NCBI RefSeq assembly: GCF_900496995.4
Contig: NC_044005.1
Coordinates: 17,675,363 to 17,739,362 of the forward strand
Length of the DNA stretch: 64,000 nt
Source of the DNA: Aquila chrysaetos chrysaetos
Lineage: Eukaryota; Chordata; Aves; Accipitriformes; Accipitridae
Reading direction: 5' to 3'
Positions 52,376 to 64,000 of this stretch are shown one piece after another. Numbering within the stretch: the stretch's first letter is position 1; each line of letters starts with the position of its first letter. The position numbers and the translations under genes are program-made. The notes beneath the pieces are model-generated. The model was given only the letters and a program-made list of their open reading frames with translations, did not search any database and was not told where the DNA came from.

Positions 52376-54195
52376 TAGAATCATAGAATCATTTAGGGTG
52401 GAAAAGACCTATAAGATCATTGAATCCAACCATTATCCTCACACTGCCAAGTCCACCACTAAACCATGTCCCCAAGCACCACATCTACATGTCTTCTAAA
52501 TACCTCCAGGGATGGTGACTCAACCACTTCCCTGGGCAGCCTGTTTCAATGCTTGAAAACCCTTTCGGTGAAGAAATGTTTCCTAATATCCAATCTAAAC
52601 CTCCCCTGGTGCAACTTGAGGCCATTTCCTCTTGTCCGATCGCTTGTTACTTGGGAGAAGAGACCAACACCCACCTCGCTACAGCCTCCTTTCAGGCAGT
52701 TGTAGAGAGCGATAAGGTCTCCCCTCAGCCTCCTTTTCTCCAGGCTAAACAGCCCCAGCTCCCTCAGCCGCTCCTCATCAGACTTGTGCTCCAGGCCCCT
52801 CACCAGCTTGGTTGCCCTTCGCTGGACACGCTCCAGCACCTCAGTGTCTTTCCTGTAGTGAGGGGCCCAAAACTGAACACAGTACTCCAGCTGCGGCCTC
52901 ACCAGTGCCGAGTACAGGGGGACGATCACTTCCCTGCTCCTGCTGGCCACACTATTTCTGATACGGGCCAGGATGCCGTTGGCCTTCTTGGCACCTGGGC
53001 ACACTGCCGGCTCATATTCAGCTGGCTGTTGACCAACACCCCCAGGTCCTTTTCTGCCAGGCAGCTTTCCAGCCACTCTTCCCCACACCTGTAGGGTTGC
53101 ATGGGGTGGTTGTGACCCAAGCGCACGACCCGGCACTTGGCCTTGTTGAACCTCACACAATTGGCCTCGGCCCATTGATCCAGCCTGTCCAGATCCCTCT
53201 GTCGAGCCTTCCTTCGTCAAGCAGATCAACACTCCTGCCCAACTTGGTGTCCTCTGCAAACTTACTGAGGGTGCACTCGATCCCCTCATCCAGATCGTTG
53301 ATAAAGATATTAAACAGAACTGGCCCCAGTACTGAGCCTTGGGGAACACCACCTGTGACTGTCTGTCAACTGGATTTAACTCCATTCACCACCACTCTTT
53401 GGGCCCAGCCATCCAGCCAGAGTTTTACCCAGCAAAGGGTACGCCCGTCCAAGCCATGAGCAACCAGTTTCTCCAGGAGAATGCTGTGGGAAACGGTGTC
53501 AAAGGCTTTATTGATGTCTAGGTAGACAATATCCACGGCCTTTCCCTCATCCACTAAGCGGGTCACCTTGTCATAGAAGGAGATCAGGTTAGTCAAGCAG
53601 GACCTGCCTTTCATAAACCCATGCAGACTGGGCCTGATCACCTGGTTGTCCTGAATGTGCCACGTGATGGCACTCAACATGATCTGCTCCATAGCCTTCC
53701 CTGGCACCGAGGTCAGACTGACAGACCTGTAGTTCCCCACATCCTCCTTCCGGCCCTTCTTGTAGATGGGCATCACATTTGCTAACCTCCAGTCAACTGG
53801 GACCTCCCCGGTTAGCTGGTAAATGATGGAAAGTGGCTTGGTGAGCACTTTGGCCTGCTGCCTCAGTACCCTTGGGTGGATCCCATCCAGCCCCATAGAC
53901 TTGTGTGTGTCTAAGTGGTGTAGCAGGTCACTAACCATTTCCCCTTGGATTATGGGGGCTTCATGCTGCTCCCCGTCCCTGCCTTCCAGCTCAGGGGGCT
54001 GGGTACCCAGAGAACAACTGGTCTTACTATTAAAGACTGAGGCAAAGAAGGCATTAAGTACCTCGGCCTTCTGCTCTTCCTTTGTCACTATGTTTCCCCC
54101 CACATCCAATACAGGATGCAGATTCTCCTTTGCCCTCCTTTTCTTGCTCATGTATTTATAGAAACTTTTTTTATTGTCTTTTACGGCAGTAGCCA
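52376..54195 (-). mobile_element. Long CR1 LINE copy, partner of the 18-kb copy
   Basis: A minus-strand CR1 with its 3' tail at the left ('catagaatcatagaatcatt' near 52375) and the 5' truncation near 54195. The ORF2 frame opens with VKDNKKSFYKYMSKKRR and runs through RT motifs PIYKKGRKEDVGNYR and YLDINKAFDTV to VVNGVKSS near 53366. It is then broken by the same frameshifts and the same FAED change as the 18-kb copy. A further frame (52546-53385) ends in a better-preserved C-terminal region, with [32 protein letters not shown] and [11 protein letters not shown]. Over 18522-19810 against 52857-54145 the two copies differ at 3 positions. Their flanks are unrelated, so this is not a segmental duplication of the surrounding DNA. 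Confidence 0.95.
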
Positions 54196-57100
54196 GAATC
54201 CTTTGCAAAAGGATTCTTTGACAGAATTGATATGTATGTGGGTTACAATGGTTTGATTGATTTATGTCACATAGTTCAGCAAAAATATAAGATTCCTCAT
54301 CAAAGGATCTCAAAAAACCCCTAAGCTAGTAGGGAGGCAAGATCATCTATAAGCAATAAGTTCCAGCATATGTTATTCAGAGAAGTCAGAGATCATGTGG
54401 GACTTTAATGAATTGTGAGGTGACACATTTTGCTGGTGGTCCCACCTTGTTCATGGGTAAGGATCTCATGGTACTCAGTGACTGGCTGATAAAATGGCAG
54501 AGGAAAATCACTGCCAAAGTACAATGCAAAGAATATGAGGAAAGAAGCCCTTGTTTTATATGTGGCATGGTGGTCTCTTAAGTTATGCATTGCCGCTCAG
54601 GATAGAGATTTTGCAGTGATGCTGGATAGGCCATTGAATATGTCATTTCCATGCTCAGTGCTGGTGAAAAAGGAAACCAAGCAGTGGGAGATACGAAGAA
54701 AGGAAGAGGGAGAAAGGAAATATCAGCGTGCCCCTGTGCCATGGTATGCCCAGACTATGTGCAGCACTGGATACTGTACTAGATGAACATTTAATCTAAG
54801 CTAAGGGTGGCCATTTTATACAGCTTATAGGATAATTTTATCTGTACATATACTGTGTATCTATGGGCTCAACTCAGAGCCAAAAACTAAATGTTCATTT
54901 CCTTTTGCTATGCCTGAGGGTGTCTAAGACAATAGTATGGGACTGGCAGTTAAAAGTGTTATTATTTCCTTGGTTAACAGCAATGCTTCTATCAGCTCAG
55001 TGGTTCAGTAGGAAATAAGTAAAAATCAAAGCCGACTTATATGACTCAGTAGTTTAGGAGCATTCATTACAAAAAAAGAGGTGTGGGGGTTTGGGTAGTT
55101 TACAAGGGTCTTTTTATCACTTCTTTGAGTGATTGAAGGAGGTGAATTTACATTTGTATGCTTATTTGCAGTTTTGGTCTTTCTACAATCATTGATCATA
55201 CTTTTAACAATCACATGAATGTCTTGCTATTTACCAGTGTACCTTCAAGAAGACTCTAACCAGACCTATCATATCTCTTATTTAAAGTTCCTGGGTTTTG
55301 TTCTTTTATTTCTCTTTCAAAGGTATATATATATTTTAATGGGAATATCTCATTACTAGCCTGTTTTTCCCATCAGATTCATACCAAACTTTCCTGTTTA
55401 AAATGTATTTTTTTAATGTGAATTAGCTCTCACTATACCAGTTCTAAAGTATTTTTCCTCTACATCTATGATCTTACAGTATATGACAAATCTATTTTTA
55501 GTCCATGAAGAAAGGCAAATGAGAACAAAACTGCATGGCAAAATAATTACTTCCTCATTGTTCATGTCCCCTACAACTGATGCAGAATTTTTTTCCATCC
55601 TGACTTGAACAAGTAAGTGCTTGGTCTAAACTCTATTGTAAACAATTACTTTCTTTCCAATCAGTCTTTTTCTACAATAGCCTTTAAATAATGTCTATAG
55701 TCCCATATTGGTAGTATCTTCACATCCAATAAATGACATTGCTCTCCCAAAAGAAATTTCAAGATGCTGAATTTTCCAAAGTTGTGACAAAAATTTAAAA
55801 TCTCAAAAATTTTCCTGAAAATGGTTTTGAAATTTTTTTCTGTTTTATTGGTAAATGGTAGAAAAGTTTATCACTTGATAGCATCTTATAAAATAAAAGT
55901 TAGTGTGGAACATTTTAATTATTTCTGTTTGAAAATGTTGACAAAGCAAACGCATTCCTGAAAATGCTCTGATTTCTCTGACTCTGCTTTCTTACATGGA
56001 AATTGTTCCCTCAGACAACTTCCAAGAAGGTTTTCTGAGAAAGGATTTTTAAGGGGGACAGTAAGGGCTACAGGAAGAATCTGGGTAGTTGCACAATCTA
56101 GGAAAGTTTCTCAGATGCAGAAAAAAGTTGAATTGAACATTTGTGAAGTAGTTTGTAAGTAATACAACGCTGAAACTGTAGCTCAGTTATAAGCCTACTA
56201 CCATCAAAGATGAAGTAGGGACCCCCAGCTTAAAGGATTTATGGACTTCTTAGCTTTGACTATGCACTGAGTGACCATAGAGCAATTAGTAGAAATAACT
56301 GGTTTTACAGCAAACTATGAAGGGAAATGTATTCAGAGCGTGCTGGTAAAAAAATGCCTCCTTTGTAGACAGTGAATCCTCCTAGGCTTAGTCCTGGCTT
56401 GCAGGATTCTGTTTCTGGTCAGGAGATCCTAGTCATTGTGCTTCACAAATTACCTCAGGAGGGATCTCAATAGTTCAGAGATCTCCAAAGAGCAGGTGAT
56501 GCCAAATGTCATCTGTGCTGTAATATTTGGGTGTTGGGTTTGGAGTTATAGTAATTATGAGTGTGGAGGTGAATTAGAAAAACAAACGTGTTTGTTAAGA
56601 GATTAATTCAATCATCATTAGTATGAGAGTTGGAGCATTCACAAAGGCTGGAGACCAGCTCAAACTGGTTTTCCTAATCCCCACCCACCTAAGTCCTACC
56701 AAAGGCATTAATTTAAAAATGTTGCATCATCAAGGAAAAAAAAATTACTCTCACTGGCTGATCAATGAACCTGAGAGCAGGACATTGTCACCTAGAAGTT
56801 CTTGTGACCTGATTAACCTTTTTGCTCTCTGCAGCTGAGTCCCATTCTTGCTGACCCCAGTGCTAGGTGTGCCATAATGCTCTGCTGCTCTATGGAAGAA
56901 AACACCTGGGTATTTTGTGAAAATCAGTCCGGCTTTTCCCTGGTCCCCAAAGGTTGACTTTTGCTGAAGGATCTTGCGGTGACTCCTTTAGGAACGGCTT
57001 CCTCTGTGATTCTTCAACAGGCTCTATTGGCTATTGCTCTCCAAGCTGATGGAGGGAGCAGGGGGTAGAGGTATGGTGTGCCAAGGAGATGAGAGTGGTC

Positions 57101-58869
57101 TGCAAGTGACTGTGGGTGATGTGAAGAAAGGCAGGAAAAGAATGTCAGAGCAGATATCAGTATGTAGGAGCCAACACTAAACAGTGTATTGACTAGTTTG
57201 GGGTAGGGAAGTTTTGATCTGTACTGAAATAGTCACAATTCCAACAGTTTTCTGTTAAAACTAACAAATTTGAGATGCTTGTGTAGTTGCTGATTACATG
57301 GAAAAATGGCTTTTTTTACTTGTCTGCATATTGATATAGAGTAGGGTTTATAAAAGCTATGCGGTGTTGGCCTAAATCTTCTCCCAACACAGTTAAAAGC
57401 AGTAGCCAGAACAAAGCTTAATCTACTCTACATCCATTCAGAATAAAATTGAAACCTGCCTTCCTTCTGTGTTTGTTCCCTGGTGGACTCCTGTGTTTGG
57501 ACCCTCATTTTCAACAGAGCTGTTCTGTATGAGTAGAGAGACTGACAAGGATTAATAACAAGGTAAATTGCCTCTGTGGCTTGCAAGACCACTTTCTGGG
57601 TCCTTTCTTTGCGCATTAGCCAAAATCCATATTGTGTGCTTGGGCAGCTGAGCTTCTGAGTCACAGAATAATGTCATTACTGTTTACTTCAATCCACTTT
57701 GATCAGCCTTACTTGATCAGCTGCATGATTAAAGGTAGGCACTCAATTCAGTATCGCTCAGGAGTACAGAGGAGGTAAAGGAAGCAATTCAGGTGAGATG
57801 GTCCCAGATAGCAGGGTCAGTGGACCAAATGGGAAGGTGAAGAAGAACTTTTTAATGAAGGCTTTCAAAATAATGTTAGTTGCTTAAGTCTTGAATTACT
57901 CATTGGGATGGTTCTTGTTAACTATATTTTCATGTTGTATAGGCACACATTTATTACAATTTTAAGTACTATATTGCTGTTGGAAACCCATAATTAATTG
58001 ATTAATTTCTTTCTTTCTTTAATGCAAGAACATTATTAGGAAAGAAGGATGGGCCAGTAGTTACACACCATTGGGCTGGGACCTGGGAGTTTCTGCTTCC
58101 CTTCCCAGCTCAGTCACAGGTTCACTTTGTATAAACGTAGCTTCCTGTCTGCTTATAGCTACCCACTGAGGATGATCATCCTTCCTTTCTCTGTTTAAAC
58201 AGACAGAGTGGAATTCAGGTGCCTTACCATAGGTAAATAGTATGATTTTAAAAGCACATCACTGAACTGGCAGTAGATGAAGCGGTTCAGGTGAAATGAT
58301 CCCTGCTGGCACGGTGCTTGCGTCAAACTGAAAGGTGGAAAAAATCTTTTTAGTGAGCACAATGATCTCATCCTTCTCTATTTTCCTGTACAAGATTCTT
58401 GTGTTGTAGGTGCTGGCAACAGATACTTGCATTTTCCAGTCATGAAAGAAAAAAATTCTGGTAAAAGAGTTGGCTTGGGCAGTGTTGCGTGGTGCATGCA
58501 GATTATTAACACTTGAAATTTATGTGTGCCTAATCACCTCTCCCCATGCTATAATGTACCTAGGTAGCTAGCACCTCTTGGATGCAAGTACTAAGCACAC
58601 CAGGAAAGAAGACACTTTCTGCAAAGTCCGGAGGACTTTTTATGGAAGCTTGCAACTGAGGAACATTTCCAATTTCACTTTGAAGTTGTATAAAGCCACG
58701 TCCTGCAGAACACAGATTTTCAAATTGTGTATCACTGTTACCAAGAGAGGTGCCATGGTATGAAAAAATGATCCTATCTTCATTAAACTCAATAAAGAAC
58801 TGAAATGATGCTCAAGGCCATTGAAAGTAACTTTTTATTTTCAAGTCATCTTATCTCAATGAGGATGTT
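54196..58869. other. Non-coding stretch, no gene seen
   Basis: AT-rich DNA with a CTTT microsatellite near 58010 and a TA run near 55325. No exon, second serpin or RNA gene was recognised. Confidence 0.6.
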
Positions 58870-58996
58870 AGTTGTGTCATTTTTATCTTACAGATGAGAA
58901 AACTGAAACCCATCAGACAATGTTAGTCATGTTCCCAAGGTTAAAGCTGAGCTGCTTAACAGAGCTAGCAATCTATCCTGAATTTTCAACCCAGTG
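58870..58996 (+). mobile_element. MIR-like CORE-SINE remnant
   Basis: The wording follows the conserved MIR core in order: 'tcatttttatcttacagatg', then 'agaaaactgaaacc', 'gttcccaaggttaaagctga', 'agagctagcaatct' and 'tttcaacccagtgg'. It is heavily diverged, as expected for an ancient amniote SINE. Boundaries are approximate. Confidence 0.55.
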
Positions 58997-61900
58997 GATG
59001 TCTCATCAGGCAGTCCATCCCATGCTGAAGTCATTCCAATATCCTGAACATTATTTGGGCAATGGAAAATATTCTTGGAGATCTTTATAGTCAATAAGAT
59101 TGCAATGTGGTTATTTTGTTAACTATTTTGGGGGTTAGAAGGAAAAGGAAATGGAATGCATACTATTCTTTCACAAGACCTCTGTTGAAAATCATTCAGA
59201 TATGAAAATCTCAGAAAGCTATTTTGTTACTAATATTAGTATTACAGAAACACTCAAGTCTGAAAAGAAAGTCCATGCTGAAGCTGTTACATGCAGAAAT
59301 AATGAAAAACAGGCCTTCTTTTGAAAGATTCCGGGGTCTAAATGGAGGTTTCTAATGTTAGAGCAGCCTGCCTACTCTCCTGCCCCTTTTTCAGGAGGCA
59401 TCAAGTCTGCTATAGGTCCTGTGTCATATCTGCCAACCTGCACACTTCTGAAGCAGCAGTCGGAGGTTTAGTTGTTATTAGTGCACCATACATGTAAGAC
59501 ACCTGCTACATTTGAGTAGGTAATTTGTAACTGCCATTGGTTTTCCATCCGAAAAATGGTGATGAGTGTTAACTATTGGTCATTGCCATTGGTATAGTAT
59601 ATTTTTTTTTTAATTCTACTCCCTACTCTCTACTTAGTTCATACATACTATTAGTGATGCTATTTCAGATGAAAAACAGTTCTGTGAACAAAACTTCCCC
59701 CTCCTCGTGAAAGCTGTCATCACTATATACAGACTGTATTTCATCCCCATTTCACATTCCCTTTCTAACCTAATGAATTTTGCCTTCATGGCAGGACAGT
59801 GGAGGAGATTCTCCAAGAAGTATTGAAAGCATGGTATGACCACTGTGTGCAGATTGGGCCTTTTTTCTTCATTACATACCTCATCTAAACTAGAAGAACC
59901 AGAGATGCATACATCTTCAATCTTAATTTTCCCTGCACTCTGACTGCCTGATCCTTCCCAAAGACTATTGAATAACTCAAAACTATCAGGGGGGGAGGGA
60001 GGGGAAGGCAATGTCCATTTCCTTCCTAATTCCACACTCTGTTTCCTTCATATTGTAGCTATGTCAATGTACTTGTGGTCTCTGTATTTTACACTTAGAA
60101 TCTTTGTGTTACTTATGATATAATAGATCTATAGGGATGAAGATTTTTTTGATATTTGAAGTAACCTGTGTGTCTGTGAGCCGTAATCCCAGAATAGCTA
60201 TTATTGTTGCTAAGTTGACATGAAAACTATAATTTCCTGACCTAAGGTGTAGAAGCATAACAAAAACACTGTAAAAGTTGAATGGTTCTGTTGTCATCGA
60301 ATATACTAGTCATTGGTTAATTAAGATCTCTTTCAACCTGCTTCAGAATGATTTGTTGAAAACAAAACAAACTGGCAGGAAGCTGTTTGCAAGATGTTGG
60401 TAAATGCATGAAATATTATATGGGTCTATTTCTTCTAAAGAAGTTAAAATGTGAGTTGGGGTGTGGTATAGATACTGACCTACATGAAGTACACAGCAGT
60501 AACATAGACTTGGGTAATATAGAATTTGTCATGGTTTTAATTCTCAGAAGGAATAAACCACATCTGTTTGGTTATTTCAGTATTCTGGACTTTTATTTCT
60601 GTTAAAATAAGTAGTAGAGAAGCAAGATCTAGTTCGATAGATGAATGATCAGTATGAATCTGGTTAATGTGGTTTCACGGCATAGTTTTAGAGTTGAAAT
60701 TGCAGTCAGTAGAGAGATGGGACTGTAAATGGCTCGTGGCAGTGTGTGGTACACCTGGCCGTGTGCATCTGTTCATCGTTTTAGTTTAAAGCTGGTGTAG
60801 CACCTTATTGCTGCTGCTATAATGAAATGCTAGGGAAATGCCTTGTTAAAGTGTAGCTTAACATTATTAAAAACAAAACCGTAATTACAAGGCTTCACAA
60901 ATGAAAAAGAAAACAAGGAGCTTATAACCATTTTGTAACACAGTTCGTCCTTGACCACCGTGACCTGTCATTCACCTAGGCTTTGATGAGTAGAATAATC
61001 TCTGTGTTCGTGACCTTTTACAGACAGAATTAGAAGAAACTAGTAAAAAAGGAAGGGGAAAAAGAAATAAAGAGGAAAACAAAGAAGGGGAGTGTCAAGA
61101 CAAGCTTTATCTATGTTCTGTCTCCATGTTTACGTGTGTTTGCAATGACAAAATTACACATGTGAGTAAACAAGTACAAAGGAAAAAGAGTCATCACAAA
61201 TGGGGAAACATATTTCATGTCACCGCTCAATCGTGGTCCTTGTTGTTAACTGGAAAAATTCCGTCAGTTTGATCCACTAGAATCTTATTCGTATTGGAAA
61301 AAGTTAATAGAAACAAGCAGTACTTTTTTTCATTCCAACAATTTAAATTTGTGTGAGAGGGACAAAGGGAAGGAGAATTGGGTGCGCACATGCAGTAAGT
61401 CCATGTGTGGGAGTAGAGAAAATGGCTTGCTCCTTGTATTCCCACCACCTGCCTGAGGTGCACACAGAACTGAGATATATGAAGGGACCCCATCAGTCAG
61501 AGTAAGAAACCCATCAGAGAAACATGTCTATCACAGATGCTCTCAATGACATGCAATTACAGTCAGATGGAGAAGGTACAGGCAATTAGTTCAGAGTCCA
61601 TATTCAGGCTGAGGATCAGGAGGAAGATTTGGCTCTGGTCAGGCTTTGGAAGAGCACCGAGGTGCTGTGGTGTGTGGCTGTCAGCTCCACGTGTGCTTCA
61701 GCACGGCACAGGAAGTCTGACTTCTGGCACAAAGAGTTAGCGTCTGTTTCCAGTAGTTCCAGGCACAACCTCCTGGTTTTCAGCAGGGTCCTAATTACAC
61801 AATGTTTGCGCTAAGCTCCTCCACAGGGTGAGAGGTAACAGCTACTATTCAAATGGCTGAGGTTTGTCAGCTCTATTGACTGAATTGCAGAGGTGATCCT

Positions 61901-64000
61901 TGGAAACCCTATTTCACCAATATTTGTTCTGTTTCCTCTTTTTTTTCCCGGTTGTCTCTAATTTTTATCAGGTCTGTTTAATGTTTAACAGTGCAAATTA
62001 AGCAGAAGATGATGTAGCAGTATAAGTAACAGTGTGGAAAAGAGCATGGTCAGCTGAATGCAGCAGGGCTTCTGATTTTGTAAGTACTGCACATGTATTT
62101 TTCTTAGAGCTTTGCAGATGATGCTTTCTGCGGTTGGTAGCATTTTCATGTTAGCTTAGTTTCATTTGCCTGCTTGTGACTTGGTTGTGTGCGAATGTTG
62201 CAAGGAAATATTAATTAAGCAAACATGCAAGGGACCAGTGGGACCTCTTGTTCTGGAGGAATATGCTTAGCCTGAAATTAGAATAAAATAGCCTTTGAAG
62301 TAATGGGGACTTATTAAGCAGTTGTTAAAGCAGAATGCTGATGAAATCACCTTTTAGGTTGGAAACAACCTTCACAGTGACTCAAAATTAGCATAATCCC
62401 ACTAGTGACTGAACAACCAGGTCCAATTTATAAACTCTTCTGGTGACTTAACGTATAAAACAGCCACTGAATTGCTAAGGCCAGGCTCTCTAATTAGGAC
62501 TGGGGTGAGTGTAGGGGGTGGGTGGAAGACCGCAATTTAAATTTAAGTATCGCTTTTATTCCTATGGGCAAACTAATCTGTGGTTTGGCAAAGAATTATT
62601 TTCTGAATTTCCAATTTGCATATCAAAAATACAGCCCAGATTTAATAAAGCCTTTCCAGTTTCTTCAGCTTTGAAATGGTAACAAAAAAATATTTGTGGA
62701 TGAAATTTTCTAATTTCAGAATATTGAATTTAATGTGATTAACATCTCTAAAGGGAAAAATATGTAGGGAAAACTTGATGACAATATTCAGTGTTTTCCA
62801 GCTTCTGGTAGAAGTACTTCTTTAATATTTCTGTAGAGAACTGTGATACTAAGAGGAGTTTTTTTATCTGATCTGTTATAGTAGAAGTTAAAAACAGAGC
62901 CATGCCTAATGTAAGCTTGCTGCAGAAAAAACATACTCTTTGCTTCAGAAATTCTTTGAAATTTAGGCTAAGCTCTGTTTGGACACAGGAAGTGGTCATG
63001 GACAGACAAAAATTATCCTCTTTTTCACTTAAGTGTGCAATATCTCAACTAGAGAAAAACAGCCTATGAAATGTTAAATAGCAAGTACTTTTGAAACACC
63101 TTCTGTATTACATGATTGCTTCACTTGTCTGCAGTACATAAGGGGGGGGGGGGGGGTTGGCTGGGAGGAAGAGGGAGAGTTCTGCTTAAAAGAGATGCAA
63201 ATAGTTGAATCATATTCCCATCTAGGGCTATACTCCATCTTTTGGTTTAAGGAAATTAAAATGTAGTGTTACCACTTCTTACTGCAGGTCACTGCAGTGG
63301 TCACTGTCTGCTCTCAGACATACTCAGCGTACTTAGATCCTAGCTAATATGAGAACACACAGCTAGTGTATACATTTGCTATAAAAACAAGAAAGACCAC
63401 CATACCAATAAAAAAAATAAAGCAACTGGTTAATCACCAAGAATCCTGGAACTTGGGCTGCCCTCAGAAGCTCTATTTAAATCTTGTTTAGATAGTAGAT
63501 ACAGTCATCTTTTACATCTGGCAATGAACACAGGACCAAGAGAACTTCACCTTAGCAGGACGAGGGAAAATGCATTCCTGGAAGAGAAGGATACAAACAG
63601 GCTGTGTTGGCTGGAAACCAGAAGAAGAAGAGTCATAACAGTAGAAAAGTTCTAGAAATGTTTTCACATAGAAGCTGCAAGGGCAAAAAGCTTCTTTTCA
63701 TAGATAGCTTGTTAGGTTTCTGAAGACAGTTTATATGAGATGCCTTCCCAGAATAGCAGGGAACTGAATTCAGTAAACTAGAGACTTGTTCCAGCTCCTG
63801 TGGAGTGCAGGAGGCTTATGTGAAGTATATCATGTCAGCATTAGGAGAACAAGCGTAATGAAGAAACTTGTCATCTCCAAGGGCATTAATCTGAGTGTCT
63901 TTTGATTTCCAAATGGGATCTGTGCTCCTCTTTTCCTCTTGGACCCAGGTCCTTCCTCTGTCTCTAGAGGGAGCCACACATCCCACACAGGTTAACCCAT
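58997..64000. other. Non-coding stretch, no gene seen
   Basis: No gene could be supported to the window edge. A 15-base G run is at 63142-63156. Segments near 60840-61000 and 62160-62520 are free of obvious repeats and contain TAATTA cores (62211-62220 and 62491-62500). They could be regulatory, but nothing in the sequence proves it. Confidence 0.55.
63142..63156 (+). repeat. Poly-G run (15 G)
   Basis: Fifteen consecutive G residues on the + strand. Exact length is unreliable in runs of this kind. Confidence 0.9.

Noticed and set aside
52549-53094. 181-codon + strand frame and similar frames at 18131-19186 and 53097-54161
   Set aside because: They are antisense shadows of the minus-strand CR1 ORF2. 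The same frames occur in both CR1 copies at the constant 34335-bp offset.

Overview
The window looks like nuclear DNA from a bird. It has long AT-leaning non-coding stretches, six CR1 LINE copies (the dominant avian LINE; one ends in the typical short tandem repeat of the CR1 3' tail), an LTR insertion of a type I recognise from avian genomes, and a gene whose coding exons are separated by large GT-AG introns. The species cannot be named from sequence alone.

The one gene I can support fully is a clade A serpin (alpha-1-antitrypsin type) on the + strand. It has four coding exons at 40062-40695, 44793-45063, 47922-48069 and 49249-49437. All splice sites are GT-AG, phases match across every junction (1, 2, 0), and the joined frame encodes 413 residues with no stop. 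The internal exon sizes (about 646, 271 and 148 bp) are those of SERPINA genes. It has a signal peptide, an inhibitory hinge and a Met-Ser P1-P1' bond at residues 378-379, as in SERPINA1. Oddities are no N-glycosylation sequon, a Cys cluster in the first helix, and Ser in place of the usual shutter Asn. The non-coding first exon and promoter could not be located.

Layout. 1-506: unidentified coding-like stretch on the - strand with one in-frame stop. 507-40049: mostly featureless non-coding DNA carrying CR1 copies at about 5545-6015 (-), 12800-13205 (+), 18043-19840 (-), 27545-28312 (+) and 36470-37150 (+). 40050-50830: the serpin gene, with an inverted LTR pair in its second intron and a probable long 3' UTR. 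50831-64000: non-coding DNA with a second long CR1 at 52376-54195 (-) and a MIR-like SINE remnant near 58.9 kb.

Two structural features stand out. The long CR1 copies at 18 kb and 52 kb lie in the same orientation on either side of the serpin. They differ by only 3 bases over 1289 bp (18522-19810 against 52857-54145) but by about 8.5% in the adjoining 476 bp, which points to local gene conversion, and they could recombine to delete or duplicate the serpin. In the serpin intron, 40825-41640 is a palindrome-like element made of two copies of one LTR facing each other, flanked by a 5-bp target duplication (ctcac).
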